Shown here in pieces: positions 13,509-26,767 of a stretch of 64,000 bases of DNA (position 1 is the stretch's first letter; each line of letters starts with the position of its first letter). The translations under genes were made by a program, and so were the position numbers. The notes beneath the pieces are model-generated. The model had not been told where the DNA came from. It searched no databases and saw nothing but the letters and a program-made list of their open reading frames with translations. Source of the DNA: Luscinia megarhynchos (lineage: Eukaryota > Chordata > Aves > Passeriformes > Turdidae). The stretch spans positions 43,987,761 through 44,051,760 of the forward strand of contig CM067592.1 in NCBI GenBank assembly GCA_034336665.1. Reading direction: 5' to 3'.

Positions 13509-15110
13509 GTGGGTATCTGGTTTACTGTCACACTTTGTGCCTTATTTAAAAATTAATGCATGTTTCATTTGGTGAAATATGTATTTTTCTATATGGTCTC
13601 TGATCAGAAAGTGCTCTAAACATACAAAGCAGATAAATGATGAAATGACATAAGAAATTTTTCATTGCTATTTCATGCAGGAGCAATTCCTTGTGTACTA
13701 TCAATAATTTATAATCTTTGCCCTGCACCATGACTTATCTAATTAATGCCAATTATACATGATAGGTTTATCAGAAGCAAAAAGTAAATATTTTCCATGT
13801 GTAAGTCAACAGTGTCTGGTTTGAGAAATTAAAAATCACTTAATAGAATTAAACTCTTGAAATGAAGGCAGGAAGTTTCTGCATAACTCCAAACTTTATG
13901 AAGTCTCAGGAGAAGATACCATGCATAGAATTCTTCCTTGTCTATCTCATGCCTGTAATGTGTGGGCGAAAAACTGAAGGAATTTTTTGAGTAACACGAT
14001 AGACAAGAAAGGGAATTTTTTATAACTGAAAGTACATCAGACAAGGGCTTCTGCTTTTACTTATACCTTTAGTATTTTTTAGAACTACAGGTATTATTAA
14101 GTGATGCTTGAACTGTCTCATGTACTTCAGTTGGTGGATGGAGAAGCAATACTTTTTGACTGTCTAGACAAGGTTTTACAAACAACAGATGAAGAGGCTC
14201 TGCTGTGTACGATAAATAGATTTCTTGCCAGTATCTTAGAGCACATGGATGAAATGTCATTCATCATTCATTAAAAATGACATGAGCAAATGGACTAATA
14301 TGAGACTTGTTATTTATTGGCAGCCTCACAGATGAAATGCTAATTGCAGTGACAGGCATGAGTGCTGAAAGACATGAGTTATGAGGGAATTTATTGCATT
14401 ATAGTGGTTGTTCTATACCAGAGTTTTCACCATGCATTTCTGCTCTAGAGGTGAGGAAATGAGGAAAAAATGTCATATTTCCTACATAAAGTCCATATGA
14501 TAGATGACACACTCCTTCATTATGAGCTAAGCCAATGTGTGAGCAGATGAGGTGTGATTTGGTGTGACTGTGAGGATTTTTACAATTAATCCCGAGTATT
14601 TGTAAAAGATTTATTTTCCCAATAATGTCCTAATCTGGATGTTTTCTTCAGACTATCAGGACTTTTCTTTGGAGGGTGCTAGTGCCACAAGGGCCTGATA
14701 CTCCTGCAGCTGAAAAATTTGGTTTGCTTTTACTCATGTCGCCCTCCAGTGATGTTTTTTTTACTCTTGGAAATGTTACCAGACTTCTAAAAATTGCGTG
14801 TGCATGTGTAGACTTAACTTTCAAAGATCCTGTCTTGCTTTAGTGTGCTCCCACCTCTGATTTCATGGTGCTAAGTATGCCTGGAAAGCAGCAAAACCTT
14901 CTGTAGCCTTGGGCTCTGCAGGTCTCAGAGGGATACCTCAGGCAGAGTGTAGACTGCAGATAGACCAGGTGCTTCCTAATTTATAACTAAAGTGGGAAAT
15001 CCTACATACCCAGCTCTAACACTAGTTGCCTGTCAGGAACTTCCAAGCAACCCACTCAGGTAAACCCTAGGTTTTTACATCTGTACTGGCTTACTCAGGT
15101 GTTTTTGCTG
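13509..15110 (+). other. PIGG intron C-D, first part
   Basis: AT-rich intron sequence. Nothing recognisable was seen before the TTG microsatellite at 15112. Confidence 0.7.
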
Positions 15111-15111
15111 T

Positions 15112-15138
15112 TTGTTGTTGTTGTTGTTGTTGTTGTTG
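15112..15138. repeat. (TTG)n microsatellite
   Basis: About nine tandem TTG triplets, followed directly by a short purine-rich run of GGAAGG type. It lies just left of an antisense CR1 fragment. On the - strand it would encode an asparagine run, which only lengthens a spurious open frame. Confidence 0.95.
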
Positions 15139-15244
15139 AGGAAGGAAAGGGGAGAAGGGAGGGAAGGGTCTATTTTTGCATTTGGCTTTTGTCTCTGTGA
15201 ATTGGAATTAATGTGAATTTGCGTATGTCCATATCTTTCTTTGT

Positions 15245-15990
15245 ACTCAGTAACTCCTAACTGGAGCCGTGGTTGAACAGAGGGTAAGAAATAACCTTCC
15301 TCCATCTTCTGGTAAAGTTCTTCGTATGCAGCTCCACATGCTGCTGGTTGCCTTTGCTCCAAGGCATGCCTCATGTTGATTGTTGATTCAGGGTCCACCT
15401 CTGAAAAGATGGTCAGCCCCCAGTCTGTCCTGATATAAGTAGCTATTCCTTCCAAGGTGCAGGACTTGTCTCTTCCCCCCATTGAACTTGGTAAGATCCC
15501 TGGTGGACGATTTCTCTGGGCTGTCAAGCGGCCTTTAAGTACCAGCAGACCCACCTACTGTATCAACCACTCCTGCCAGTTGTGTATTGTGTGCAGACTT
15601 GCTGAGGGCCCTACTCCGTGCCCGGCTTATTAGTGAAGACATTAAATAGTGTCGGCCCTGGTGGGGCCAACGCCCAAGTCCGGGGTTGACCAGTAGTGAC
15701 TGCCCTCCAGGTGGATTTTGTGCTACTAATGGCAACTCTGTGAGTCCAGCATTTGAGTACTTTTCAGTCCTCCTGACTGACCACTTTTCGAGCATGAGAT
15801 TGCCTATGGGAATGTTATGGGAGCTGGTGTTAAAAACCTTATTAAAGCTCAGATAAACAACGCCTGCTTTGTGCTCTTCCACAGAGTTTGTCTCATCACA
15901 AAAAATCTGTCAGGTTTATAAAGTATTCTCCTTCATAAAGCCATCATAACTCTAATATTAAAGTTGTCTGCCTCCCCCTTCAGTAAGGCT
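15245..15990 (-). mobile_element. CR1 LINE fragment lacking its 3' tail
   Basis: The - strand contains the end of a CR1 reverse transcriptase frame: 15882 downward reads GVVYLSFNKVFNTSSHN, a decayed motif A. This is followed by 3' untranslated blocks. On the + strand these read AAGGTGCAGGACTTG, GTGTGCAGACTTGCTGAGGG and GAAGACATTAAATAG, matching the reverse complement of common avian CR1 3' ends. The expected tail is missing at the left, so the copy is cut at both ends. It is antisense to PIGG and heavily diverged. Confidence 0.85.
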
Positions 15991-18900
15991 GAAGTACAGC
16001 AGCTAGATATCAAAATGTCAGAATTTTACAAGTGAATGTTTTCCTCTGTTCCGTATCAAATTATGGCCTCGCATCGAGTATATTTGCTTAGGTCTTGAAG
16101 CAAGTAGAAGAGAAAAGATTCTACATCTATACTCTTAGGCTATGTCTGATTGTTTTGCTAAAATAGTATACTGTAGGAGCTTTTGCCATACAAGGCAAGG
16201 AACTTGCTGTCTTTCTCCTGTATTTTACCTATTCAACTGTCAGTGTGGTGAACTAAATCACTGCATAGATGCATCTGGAAAAATAACTCAAGATGGGAAA
16301 CTCCTGGCTTTCAGTTGGATCACTTCTCACTCTGATTTACCATCAGTCTTCACAGGAAAATGGGCTGGCTTAGTAATAGGAATGCAGGAAGGGAAGTGTA
16401 TACAAGTCAGCACTGCTGTTGAAATTATTGTGAGAAGACAATGTGGAAGTATCTGCATCTTTTGAAGGGCTGCAGATAAACAGTTTTTTCTTTCTACCGT
16501 TGTCAAGCATTCCTTACAAAAACCCTCTTGCCTTTCAAATCTAATTGAGAAGGAAGCAATGATTCCCTACCTCATGTTTTGGGAAACTTAAAAAGATTAT
16601 GCAGCAGTTCAGTATTGTGCTATGGCAGGCTAAGAGGATGTGGACTAGGACTGTCACTGTCACAGCTCTGCATTCTCCCTTTCATTGGTGTGACTATTTC
16701 TGCTTTGTTTAGAGAGCAAGTGAAAGAACAGAACCCTGGCAGCCGTGGCACAGATTGGCTCAGTCTGCTATGGAGCTGCATCTTGACTTCAAACAATGGA
16801 GCAATTTTCAGCCTAATAGGAGAATATTATGTGTGTCTCCATGCTGACATATACTTCAGTTGCAATATAGAGTTAAAAGATTAGTAATATTTGAAGTATG
16901 ACAGTTTTCGGACTTGAATGTAGGATGTAGTTGAGTGTGCGACTCTGTCTCACTGAACAAGCTTAAGAAAGGTTAGTCAATGATGCAACTACATCTTACA
17001 CATCCTGTACTCTTTAAAGTGTCTGGGAATTCCTATTTGGCCAGCATGCTTGCATTTTCTGTGGTTGAAGGTTTTAACATCTTTGTTCCTTCTCCTTCAC
17101 ACGATAGTAGGATTGTAGAGATGTCTGTTTCACCAGTGATTTGTCAGGATTGAGATGATGTGTTTTCCTCATAGCATGGATTAAAAGTTGGCGATAAACT
17201 GAGTTGCATAAAGCACTTACTCTTCTTCCCAAAATACTTAATTAGCATTAGCAAAATAATTGTTAATCTATAAGGTTGATTGTTATTCTGTTTTTAATAT
17301 TAGTTTAATTGGCATAGATACTTCTTAGCAGCATTTTTTTTTTACTAATAAGAATTTGGAACCTTACTTAGATCATGTGTGCCCTCGTTAGTTTGAGTTT
17401 GGGCTCCTCAGGCTTTTTCTAGCACTCCTTCTATTTTGTCTCTAAGATAAACTAATGAACAAATGGCCCTCTTTTTTTGTTTCGCTGTATTGATCTTTTG
17501 GACATCTGTGCTCATGCTTGGACTAGAATTTTGCTTAATTATACAGTGCTTAAGGGGCTCAGCATTTAAAACAGAGAGACTATTGTCCAGATTTTCCTGT
17601 TTGATGTAAGCATCAAGACACAGAAATCTACCTATAAAGTTTTGAATTTGGCTACTAGAAATGCATTCAGCAATGCTGAAATAAGGAAGATGTTCTTTGT
17701 TATTTGCAGACAGACTGTGAAACATGAACAATACTTTGATGGGCAAAAGAGCAAAAGAAAATCAGACAGTAGAGGAAATGGAAGAAAGCATGCAATCTAA
17801 ATCTGACTGGAAGTCAGGTTTTCTTTTTGTTTGGTTGGTATTCAGGTAGCTTAATTTGGCTGTTAATCTTGGTCAGTGCTCACACTGAAAGGTGCCAGAG
17901 CTGCTACATGGCAGTGTCAGCTTGAAGACAAGTGACAAAAAGCATCAGCATGGGAAAGTGCTAATATATTCCTTTAATAATGTACTTAACCATCCCCAAA
18001 TGCCCTTCCTCTCAAAGCTAACACACCTTGTGACTTCTGTGTATTTGGTTGTAAAATGAAGAAGCAATTTAAAAAGGCCTGATCCACTTAATCATGCACA
18101 TTTACAATTCTTTTCACTCTACTTGTATTTGCAGTAAGGAGGTGAAGTCCAAGCAGTGAAAGAAAATGTCTTCAACCTTCCTTCTATTACCAGAAGTATG
18201 AGTGTAGACCACAAGCTGTTACAGTAGGAAGATAGAGCCAAAGTGCTCTTTTTTCTTTCCCTTCTCACCAGATTTTCTCTCAGGGAGCTTGGTTCTTCAC
18301 TTTCAGTTTTGTGGTTTGTGCAAAACCCAGGACATGGCAGCTGAGATAGTTTGAAATACATGAAGCTTGTTTGTGCTTGTATTTCTGAGCAGACTATCAA
18401 AACAGTTTAGAACTTTACTAAGTGACTGGATTCTGTGTTAAGCAACTACCATTTCCTTTCAAAATATATGCTAATTACGTATAATTTTAGCTGCCTAACT
18501 GTAGGAGCCTTGACTGGAAAACCTTGAAACAGTAGGTGATTTGTGCTGACCTGACTTAGCTTGCTGTAAATCCTTTTCTTGTTTCTTCAGCATATACTAT
18601 GTAACACTTGAGTAGGATTTTTTTAACAGATTTGTGTGAGTCTAAAAAATTCCAAACAGAGATCACAGAAGATTGTTACCAGAAAACCTGAACATGACAT
18701 GTGTGTTAGTCCCTGTGCTAGCAGTCAAGAATGCAAACTCAATGTGCATTGAGTTTTTTAGATAAAGAGACAAAGATGATGATGAGGGTGTGCTGTTATT
18801 TATCGCTGATTTGTCTTGTTCTCATACAATCAGTAGCTAAGGAGAATATGACCTGAATGCTTAAAATATTCTATAAATGCTCATTTGAAAGGTTTAGTGG

Positions 18901-20434
18901 CTGCTAAATTATTTCATTATGTTTTGATCATGAAGAAGGTGGTGCTTGCCTTATCCTCATAGGTTTCTGCAGGAGCCCACTGTTACTGCTCTCTCTGTAG
19001 AGGAAGAATAATTGGGAGGAGAAACATCAAGACTACATTTTCTATTTCATAGTGTTCTAGATCTTATTCCTCTCACTTTTCTCCACTGGCTTTCAGAGAA
19101 CAGTGCATGTCTTGGGAATCTTGTTAAGGTGTACAAACTACTTGACTGGTCCTGCATGCAGAGCTAATGGTACAATTCATCTGCCCTACAACCTTTCCTC
19201 CGTGATTTTTCAAGCACAACAGCTGGAACAGCTGTTGGTCAAGCTCCTGACAAGGTGTATACTGTAAAAGTGTATACTGTGAAGTAAACCTGTTTTAAGT
19301 AAAATAACTTCTATTAAATCAGAGATAAAACTGGAGTTTCATAAGTGTAATTGAATTCAATGCAGGCACGCTATTAGCTTCCTGAGGTTAGTGATCTTTC
19401 ATAGTGGGATTTTGAGTTGTGGAAAATAGAAGATGGAGCCCTTAGCTCTCAAAATATACATGATGTTCTTAACTGAAGGCAAATTTAACAAAATTAGTGG
19501 TTTTATATTGTTTGGGATATTGGGAATATTTTCAGTAGTCATGGGCTGGCAATTCTTGGACTACAGTAGGCTTTCTGAAACTACATGTTAAGGGATGGGT
19601 GCAGATCTTTGCCTTACCCCATTACATTTTGTAGTGCTAATTCCTACTACTGAAGATTTCAATATGTAACACTGGCAGTATGCACAGTGAAATGCCCTTG
19701 ATTTGGGAACAAGTGTTACCTATTTAGGGAACAAACAAACAGCGGTATTTGTGATCTTCTTTGCCAGTGATGCAAATTTTGTGTCTATCTCTTGTATGTA
19801 TTGACACAATAAAAGGTGCTATAGTTGCATAAGCGAATCATATTGTGCTAATGAATTTGTGTGTGTGTTTTTTTAACTATGTAAGTATATTTTTGATCAT
19901 TTTGGGTAGGTAATGTGTTCTATATGTAGTAGGGTAGGTAATGTGTTTAAAATCAAACAAATACATATGTAATTATTTCAAAAGACAGTTCTAATCCTGT
20001 AGTGCAAAAGTCTTTTGTGTAGTGTTAGAAAATGAAATGCTGTAGTATAAGGAAAACATGCTTTTTCAAAATGTATAAATAACAAAATCCTAGTTTAAAA
20101 GCAGTAGACTCTTTTCCATTATGCAATATCCAGCTCCATTTTTATATAATTTGCAGAATAACTAGCATATGGTGGAACACAATAATTATGCTTTTAAATA
20201 TGCATGCTTGAATAGAAAACCTCATTAGTAAAACTGCTTTTCTAAAAATACTAAAATATTTTACCATACCTCTTGGAAAGTTCATAACAGATACCACTGC
20301 AGTGATTAATTTGGTGCTGCATTAATTAATACAGTTTATTTAATACACTGCTGTACCTAAGGCTCTATCAAATGTGTTTAGCACTAATTACTGTTTTAAA
20401 AGGTTTTTTTTGTTGTTTTGGTTTTTTTTTCCAG
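15991..20434 (+). other. PIGG intron C-D, remainder
   Basis: A 4.4-kb AT-rich stretch. Open frames at 16142-16465 and 16579-16884 have no recognised family and no splice support. Small local duplications occur, for example GGTAGGTAATGTGTT twice near 19907-19944 and GTGTATACTGT twice near 19255-19280. It ends in the T-rich tract before exon D. Confidence 0.7.
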
Positions 20435-20626
20435 CTCTGAACATAAATCTGAACTCTCCTTCTTGGCTGCAGTCTCTCTTCTTATGATCTTCTTTCTGGT
20501 TCAAAGAAGATGCTCCCTGGTTTCAAAAATTGCTATGGCACTTGGGCTCCTGGGAGTCTACAGTTACCGGGCAGCTATTGGAAATGTCATATTTCCATGG
20601 CAACATGGTGGCAAGGATATTTCTAA
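20435..20626 (+). CDS. PIGG: PIGG internal exon D (membrane spans)
   Basis: This 192-nt exon starts at the last base of the Ser codon split from exon C (AG|C), giving the join HWLTSSEHKSELS. It encodes two hydrophobic segments, LAAVSLLMIFFLVQ and IAMALGLLGVYSYRAAIG, separated by a basic and cysteine-containing turn (RRCSLVSK). It ends with the conserved KDISK. Both the acceptor (poly-T then CCAG, 20431-20434) and the donor (GTAAGT at 20627) are close to consensus. The donor choice is fixed by the next exon, which supplies the third base of the Lys codon. The frame is intact. Confidence 0.95.
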
Positions 20627-23494
20627 GTAAGTTCTTCAACAGATAAGTGACTGTTTCTAGCAAGGTGTTGAACACTTTGGCTATCAGGGGATGAGGTGAA
20701 CATGTTCTAGGTTGGAATTACATTCTTAGAATTAGAGTTTGTAGGTGATCACCACTGAATTTTTGTGGTGTGTGCTAAATTTTAAGCTGCCTGAAGTGTC
20801 TTTTGACTGTAACAGATGGGCAGCCAGTCAGATAAAATTTAATATGAGGATAATCTAGTAAGTTATACTCTATATTTTTGCTACAAAAAACTCCAAATTC
20901 ACCATCTCTTGTTGTTTTAAATGGACTTGCCATATCTAGGATTGCACAAGCCAAACTCATTTAGCTACTTCTTAGTTTCAAAAGTGCTTAGTAGTTCAGA
21001 GTCCTGCCTTTCTTTATTTTTCTTTTGCAGTTGAGTGTTCTATAACACGGGCTTTCAAGATGTAACCATGCCCTCTCAAGGTCTTACCTGTGCAGCACAG
21101 TGCATAGTAAGGATTTTTAGTCTGATGCTAAATTTCTTAAGAAACTTATCAGTAATTGTAAGGCAGTAACATTGTTGTGGAAAATTTCCAGAGTCAGTGG
21201 GAACATTTGATGAGAAGTAGGAGTAGGTAAAGAAGCTGTTGAAACCATTGTCTTCTGGATTTAATGGAACTTTCTCTTGCACTCATTTTGAATTTTATAT
21301 CAATACAAATGCTATTGGAGCTTCTTAGTGAGAGGCCAGAGACTCACAAGATGTATAGAGATGGACAAAGCCCTGCAGCTTAAGGTCTTAGAACATAAAG
21401 AAGGTTTGCTAACATGGCATATTTTACAAGAAGTATTTGTTTATATTTGCATACATTCCATCTCTCCAAATATTGAAGATACTTCTAATTGTATACTAGT
21501 ATTAAGTTAACATTATGTTTTAGTTCTGCTTCATGAGAAAATAATGGTAATTTTTACTTACTGTGCAGGATTTGGATCTGTGCTTGAAACATGCCTCATT
21601 TTTGAGTGTGATCTCTAGTTTTGCATTGTGTTTCAGTAAAGCCTTGGAGAACAATACTATCCTTGCATCATGGGACAGAACATTAAATACAGTGAGCCAC
21701 AAATAAAATGTGATTACAGAAATAAATGCAGTACTTAAATACTGTAGTCAAACATTTACTTGAAACTTCTTCATTCTATAGTCAGCATATGAATCTCAAT
21801 TATTTCAAGATACAAAGCTTTTTGTATTATTTCTATTATTAAATAAATAGTAAACACAGTGATTTACTTAAATTATGTCAGAGCTTTATATAAAAACAAA
21901 GTGAACGTTCCCATGGCACATTGTGGCACACGATTCCTTACGGAGAGGTTCTGCCTCCCTCACATACAGTGGTGCCTGTTGTTTTGCATAAAAACAAACC
22001 AGCAAACAATCCAAAAGGAACTTGTGTCTGTGCCTGCCAGATCAGGACATTGTCTCTCTTGTAATACCTACAGTGCACAGCACAGGCTGACTTAGGGCTT
22101 CCAGCATGATCCCTGGCAGTGGCCACTCACCTGCTAACATGTGGGCTTCTCAGTACTTCTCAGTACAAGACCTAGTAGAGAGACATGCTGTGCCCAAGAT
22201 CTCTGACTCATCAAACATTATCTTCAGCAAGGCTCCCAGTACAGCATGTCAAAAGAGATGGTAGACGAATCTTAGTGGGTTTCAGATCATAGGTGGCGTG
22301 TTGATACAGTGATACTAGTTTATTTTTAGTAGATGGTTGATGTGATATATGTGGTAAAAGACTGTTTAAAATGCAACCAAAAAAAGGTAGGACTTTACTT
22401 TAAATGTGTCTAGAGGTATCTTTAGTGTGTTCATGATCTGGAATAGCTCCAAATCCAAATGCAAGGTAGAGGTAGTTTTGTGTAATATGAGAAAAAGTTG
22501 TAGGCAGCCACTGCATTTTTTCATGCATAGTTCATTCTTCTCTAAGATGGAGAAACTTTGTTCTTTTTACCTCAGAGTTTTTTGGTTTTTTTTTTTAATT
22601 GTAGTCTATGCAGTGAAAAAGATAAGTATATAGTATACTAAAACAAACAAAATAATAGTAGTGCATTTGCTGAGGAACATTTTTCTAGTTTGAATCTCCA
22701 TCAACAGTTAATTCCAGTTTTCACTCAATGTATTGAATAGGCAAATACCCCAATCATTTCTAAGGTTTTACGTCTAAGGTAAATGTATGGTAATAATTAC
22801 ATCAGACATACCAGAGACCATGAAAAGAGGCACTGAATTTCTGCACTAGCCAGAAACACAGGAATTCTCTAAACTTTACTGGTTTTTACCTTTATTCTTT
22901 CTTCCCCAAAGGAAAAATCCAATGAGCAATACAAGGCTTTTCCAAATGGCTGCTATTTAAGGGAATAAAACAGTAAAGCCCTTTTGCATAGGCTGTTAGG
23001 TATAACTTTGAACCATTGAAAGGTAAATGACAGAACAGTGCACTGTATTCAGGCTTAGGAAAACTGCATAACTGTTGTGTCATGATTTTGCCTTTCTTTC
23101 TTGGTTGTGTGCAAAATGAAAATTGCATATTTAAATGCTCCTGCTTATTATTTTTCCTCTTGCTTTTTCTCTCCTGTATGTGAAAACAAAGATTGAATTC
23201 AAGCTTATTTTTTAATAATTGGCTGAGAAGGAATGTGATTCTTCTAAGAAAAGAAAAATATTTATTTACAAAACTTAACTTTAGAAATTTTGACTAGTGG
23301 TGTTAGTTACGTTGGTTACATGAGTATAACTATAATTTTGCTATTTTTAGAGTCCTGGTCTAATCCTCCATATACTGCTGAGTCCAGGTGACTCAGGAAT
23401 CCTCACTTCTGAGTGAATTATGTTAACTTTGTAGGAGACCATGTTCACTCATTACTTCGGTAATGAGAAGACTGATAGTATGAGATTGACTGGT
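20627..23494 (+). other. PIGG intron D-E, first part
   Basis: AT-rich intron sequence. Several unrelated short open frames are present, none with a family signature. No repeat was recognised before the CR1 at about 23495. Confidence 0.7.
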
Positions 23495-24905
23495 GGAGCT
23501 GCACTCTGCCGTACCTCAGACAAACAGACCTGACATCCATTTCACGAGAAGCCAGAGACCCCCTGCCCTCTCACCACCAGCCAGAAGGAAGGGACCATCC
23601 AGGATGGAGGGGAGTGAAAATGGGTTTCTGCAGGTGAAACCCCTCCTGACCTGCCTCACCTCCTCAAGCATGCGATAGAGACGAGGCCCTGGAATCTGAC
23701 AACCAGGGAAATGAGGACCAGAGAAAGGAAAATATGGGTAAAGGTCCATCGAGGTTGATGAGGTTGTCATGGCACAGCAGTTTACCCCCCACATCACAAC
23801 CTCCTCAGTTAAGAAAAAGAAGGGCAGTAGTCATTGGTGACTCCCCCTTGAGGGGAATGGGGGCCTGATAAGCCAAGTGGATCCAATCTCATAGGGAAGC
23901 GTGTTGCCTCTCTGGCACCTGGATAAGGGACATCACCAAGGAACTTCCCAGCCTGGTGCAGCCCACTGATGATTACCCACTGCTGGTTTTCCAGGTGGGT
24001 AAAAGACCAAGTCCCAACAGCAAGGTGCAGGTGATCAAAAGGGACCTCAGGCCTTGTGGACAGCTGGTCAAGGGGGCTGAAGCACCAGCTGTGTTCTCTT
24101 CTATCCTACCAGTTTCAGGGATTGATGGGGCAAGAAACTGGAAAACCAGAAAGATGAATGCTTGGCTTTGAAACTCATGTGACCAGCAGAGCAACCTGAG
24201 GCACCAGCTCAGGCTGGGGGTGACCTGCTGGAGAGCAGCTCTGAGGAGAAGGACCTGGGGGACCTGGTGGACAACAAGCTGTCCCTGAGCCAGCAGAGTG
24301 TCCTGGGGACCAAGAGACCAATGGGATCTGGGGTGCATTAGGAAGAGCATTGCCTGCAGATGAGAGAGGTGATCCTGCCCCTGTGCTGTGTCCTGGAGAG
24401 GCACATCTGGAGTGCTGTGTCCAGTCCTGGGCTCCTCAGGACATGAGAGACAGGGAGCTCCTGGAGTGAGTTGAGAAGTGGACTCTGAAAGAGGTTAGGG
24501 GACTGAAGCAGTTCTTTCCTCTCTTTTATGAGGAAAGGGTTAGGGAGCTGAGCCTGTTCACCCTTGAGAAGAGAATGACTGAGAGACAACCTCAGCAATG
24601 TCTCTGAAGGAAAGATGTCAGAGCTCTTCTTTGATCCATGCTCTTCTTGGTGGTGCCTAGCAACACGGCAAGAGACAATGGGCAGAAACTGATGCACAGG
24701 AAGCTCCACTTGAATATGAGGAAGAACATCTTTACTGTGAGGGTGACCAGACACTGGAACAGGTGGAACAGATGTTGTGGAGTCTCCCTCACACGAGATA
24801 TTCAAGAACTGTCTGGACACAATCCTGTGCAATATATTCTAGGATGACACTGCTTGAGCCTTGAGCAGAAAGGTTGGACCAGACGACTTGCTGTCGTCCC
24901 TTTCA
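23495..24905 (+). mobile_element. CR1 LINE with large internal deletion (ORF1 part joined to 3' end)
   Basis: A sense-strand CR1 in two parts. From about 23495 to 24180 it holds the decayed ORF1 region, including a GDSPLRG esterase-type motif at about 23817-23865 with the Ser still present. From 24204 the sequence is CR1 3' region (CTGGGGGACCTGGTGGACAA and onward). The last part has the usual AGGAAGCTCCACTTGAATAT and GGACCAGACGACTTGCTG blocks of the 3' end. All of the endonuclease and reverse transcriptase region is missing between them. The segment 24204-24466 is nearly identical to the inverted CR1 at 2083-2345. The element lies 380 bp upstream of PIGG exon E. Confidence 0.88.
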
Positions 24906-25284
24906 GTCTTAGTTTCTCACGCCTTGCACTTTTAGAATAGCAGGTCACGGTTTTTTAGCTTACTGGTCATTGTCCTTGTCAGCTTTTTTGGACAACATGC
25001 TGTGTTTCATTCAGAAGCTGGCTTTCACTAGAAATAAAGAGGCAAATGAAATTATCGGTGGTTTGAAGATAGTGTAAGTTCTAATTACACTTACAACTTA
25101 CAACATACTTTTTTTTTTGTAATGGAATTGCTTAGGGATTTGAAAAATCCCTTGGATTTAACCTGTTTGGCGGAACTGGTTGGTCTTGACCTCTCTTGAA
25201 AGGCTCTGAAGTAGGTATTAGTAAGTAACTAATCTTGCTGTTTTATTTATTTATTCATTTTTTTCAATTTTATTTTCTCTTTAG

Positions 25285-25594
25285 GGGCATTACTGAAGCT
25301 CGTTTTGTTTATGTCTTTGTTCTTGGCATAATCTTCACTGGCACTAAAGATTTACTAAAGTCGCAGGTTATTTCTGCAGAATCCAGCACGAAGAGCACGG
25401 GATTATGGGAAGTATATAGTGGATTGGTTCTACTAGCAGCTCTTCTATTTAGACCTCACAATTTACCAGTCTTGGTGTTTTGTCTACTGATTCAGACAAT
25501 GATGACAAAATATATTTGGATACCATTGAAATTTGATGCAGCACAGATTACCATCATGCACTACTGGTTTGGCCAAGCTTTCTTCTATTTTCAG
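25285..25594 (+). CDS. PIGG: PIGG internal exon E (membrane spans)
   Basis: This 310-nt exon begins with the third base of the Lys codon split from exon D, giving the join DISKGITEARFVYVFVLG. Visible features are the span FVYVFVLGIIFTGTKDLLKS, the short loop SSTKSTGLWE, a second span around YSGLVLLAALLFRPHNLPVL, and a third around VFCLLIQTMMTKYIW. The exon ends with the conserved MHYWFGQAFFYFQ. These blocks are near-identical to mammalian PIGG. The acceptor is CTTTAG (25279-25284) after a long T-rich tract, and the donor is GTAAGC at 25595. Open sequence past the donor is intron. Confidence 0.96.
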
Positions 25595-26767
25595 GTAAGC
25601 GTAATACTTTCTCCACTGCAGAGGTGGGAGAGACAATTGTTTTTCAAAAAAATATTGTCCTTTGTAAATAAAATGCCAACTAAATATCACTGTGGAAGAG
25701 TTTACTGAGTTCTCAGAAGGATTTAGCTTCTAAATGCTTTTTTGACATTTTGTTTTCAGAATCAGGGAAAGATGCATACCTTAGTGTCTTATTCTCACTG
25801 TAGATTTCCAAAAGTGTTAAAAGGATCAGATGACTATGCCAGGACTATTTTGGTCTGATAATGGGCCTTGCAACTACTTTTCAGATGATAATTAATTTTA
25901 AAATGTTAATTAATACCAGTAAAGGGCAGGTGGCTTTTGTCACTGGTTCTTGAGGCTTACAGTAGGTCTATATACTGTTTAAGACTGAAGGAAAATGTAG
26001 TGGCATATAATATATCTTATGAGAACCAGAACTAATTTTTCCTTACATCAAATGATACCTTCTTTCCTGAGGAGCTTTACTAAATTCTATCCCTAGTTCT
26101 CTGCGTTGCACATAAAAGTTGTAATTCCACAAAAGCTTTGCTTTGCATTGAAGCTGGAGAGGATCTTTCTACTTCCAGTATTGTTGGAACCTTAGTGTAG
26201 CAGGCTGTCTAAAGAGGGCATTTGTTAACCTGGGAATCAGATTTAGGAGATAGGGTTTACAAAATTTCAGTGTGGGAACTCGGTTGACTTTACCTCTGAG
26301 GCATGGCTGGGGATATTAAAACTCTGGTCAAGCTTAGGGTACTGTAACTGCAGATTGAGGGTTGGCTTGACTGAGAGTAGTATATGTCCAGATAGGGAAC
26401 TGCTGATGCAGGCAAGATCATCAGGATTCATCCCTTCCTACCCATTTTTCCTATTGAGAGGGCATAGCATGTCTTGGTTGAGTGACTTTTGCATGTTTTG
26501 AGTGTTACTCTTCAGACAGTTAGCTTTGATTGCAGCCTTCTGAGAGCACCCCTTAGTGCAGCTGGCAAAATGCTGAAGACAGAGCCATCTCTATACTGAG
26601 GTACTGAACAAAAACAGTTGCCAGAAATTTAATGGTGGGGAGGCTGGCAAGAAAATGCTAGTCATGGAAAACAGACTAATAAATAGCTCAGTTTTTTTAT
26701 AACGGAGCAAATGGTTTATAAATGTTTTCAGTGATGCTGAATTCTTGGTACACTTGGCTGAGAAATT
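25595..26767 (+). other. PIGG intron E-F, first part
   Basis: Unique AT-rich intron sequence between exon E and an antisense CR1. No gene or repeat was recognised. Confidence 0.7.

Noticed and set aside
13509..13575. In-frame extension of PIGG exon C
   Set aside because: The next exon joins at the GTGGGT donor and restores the conserved HWLTSSEHK sequence; the extension has no homology.
16142..16884. Two neighbouring open frames in intron C-D as possible exons
   Set aside because: No recognised family, no matching splice sites in phase with PIGG, and no conservation evidence available.
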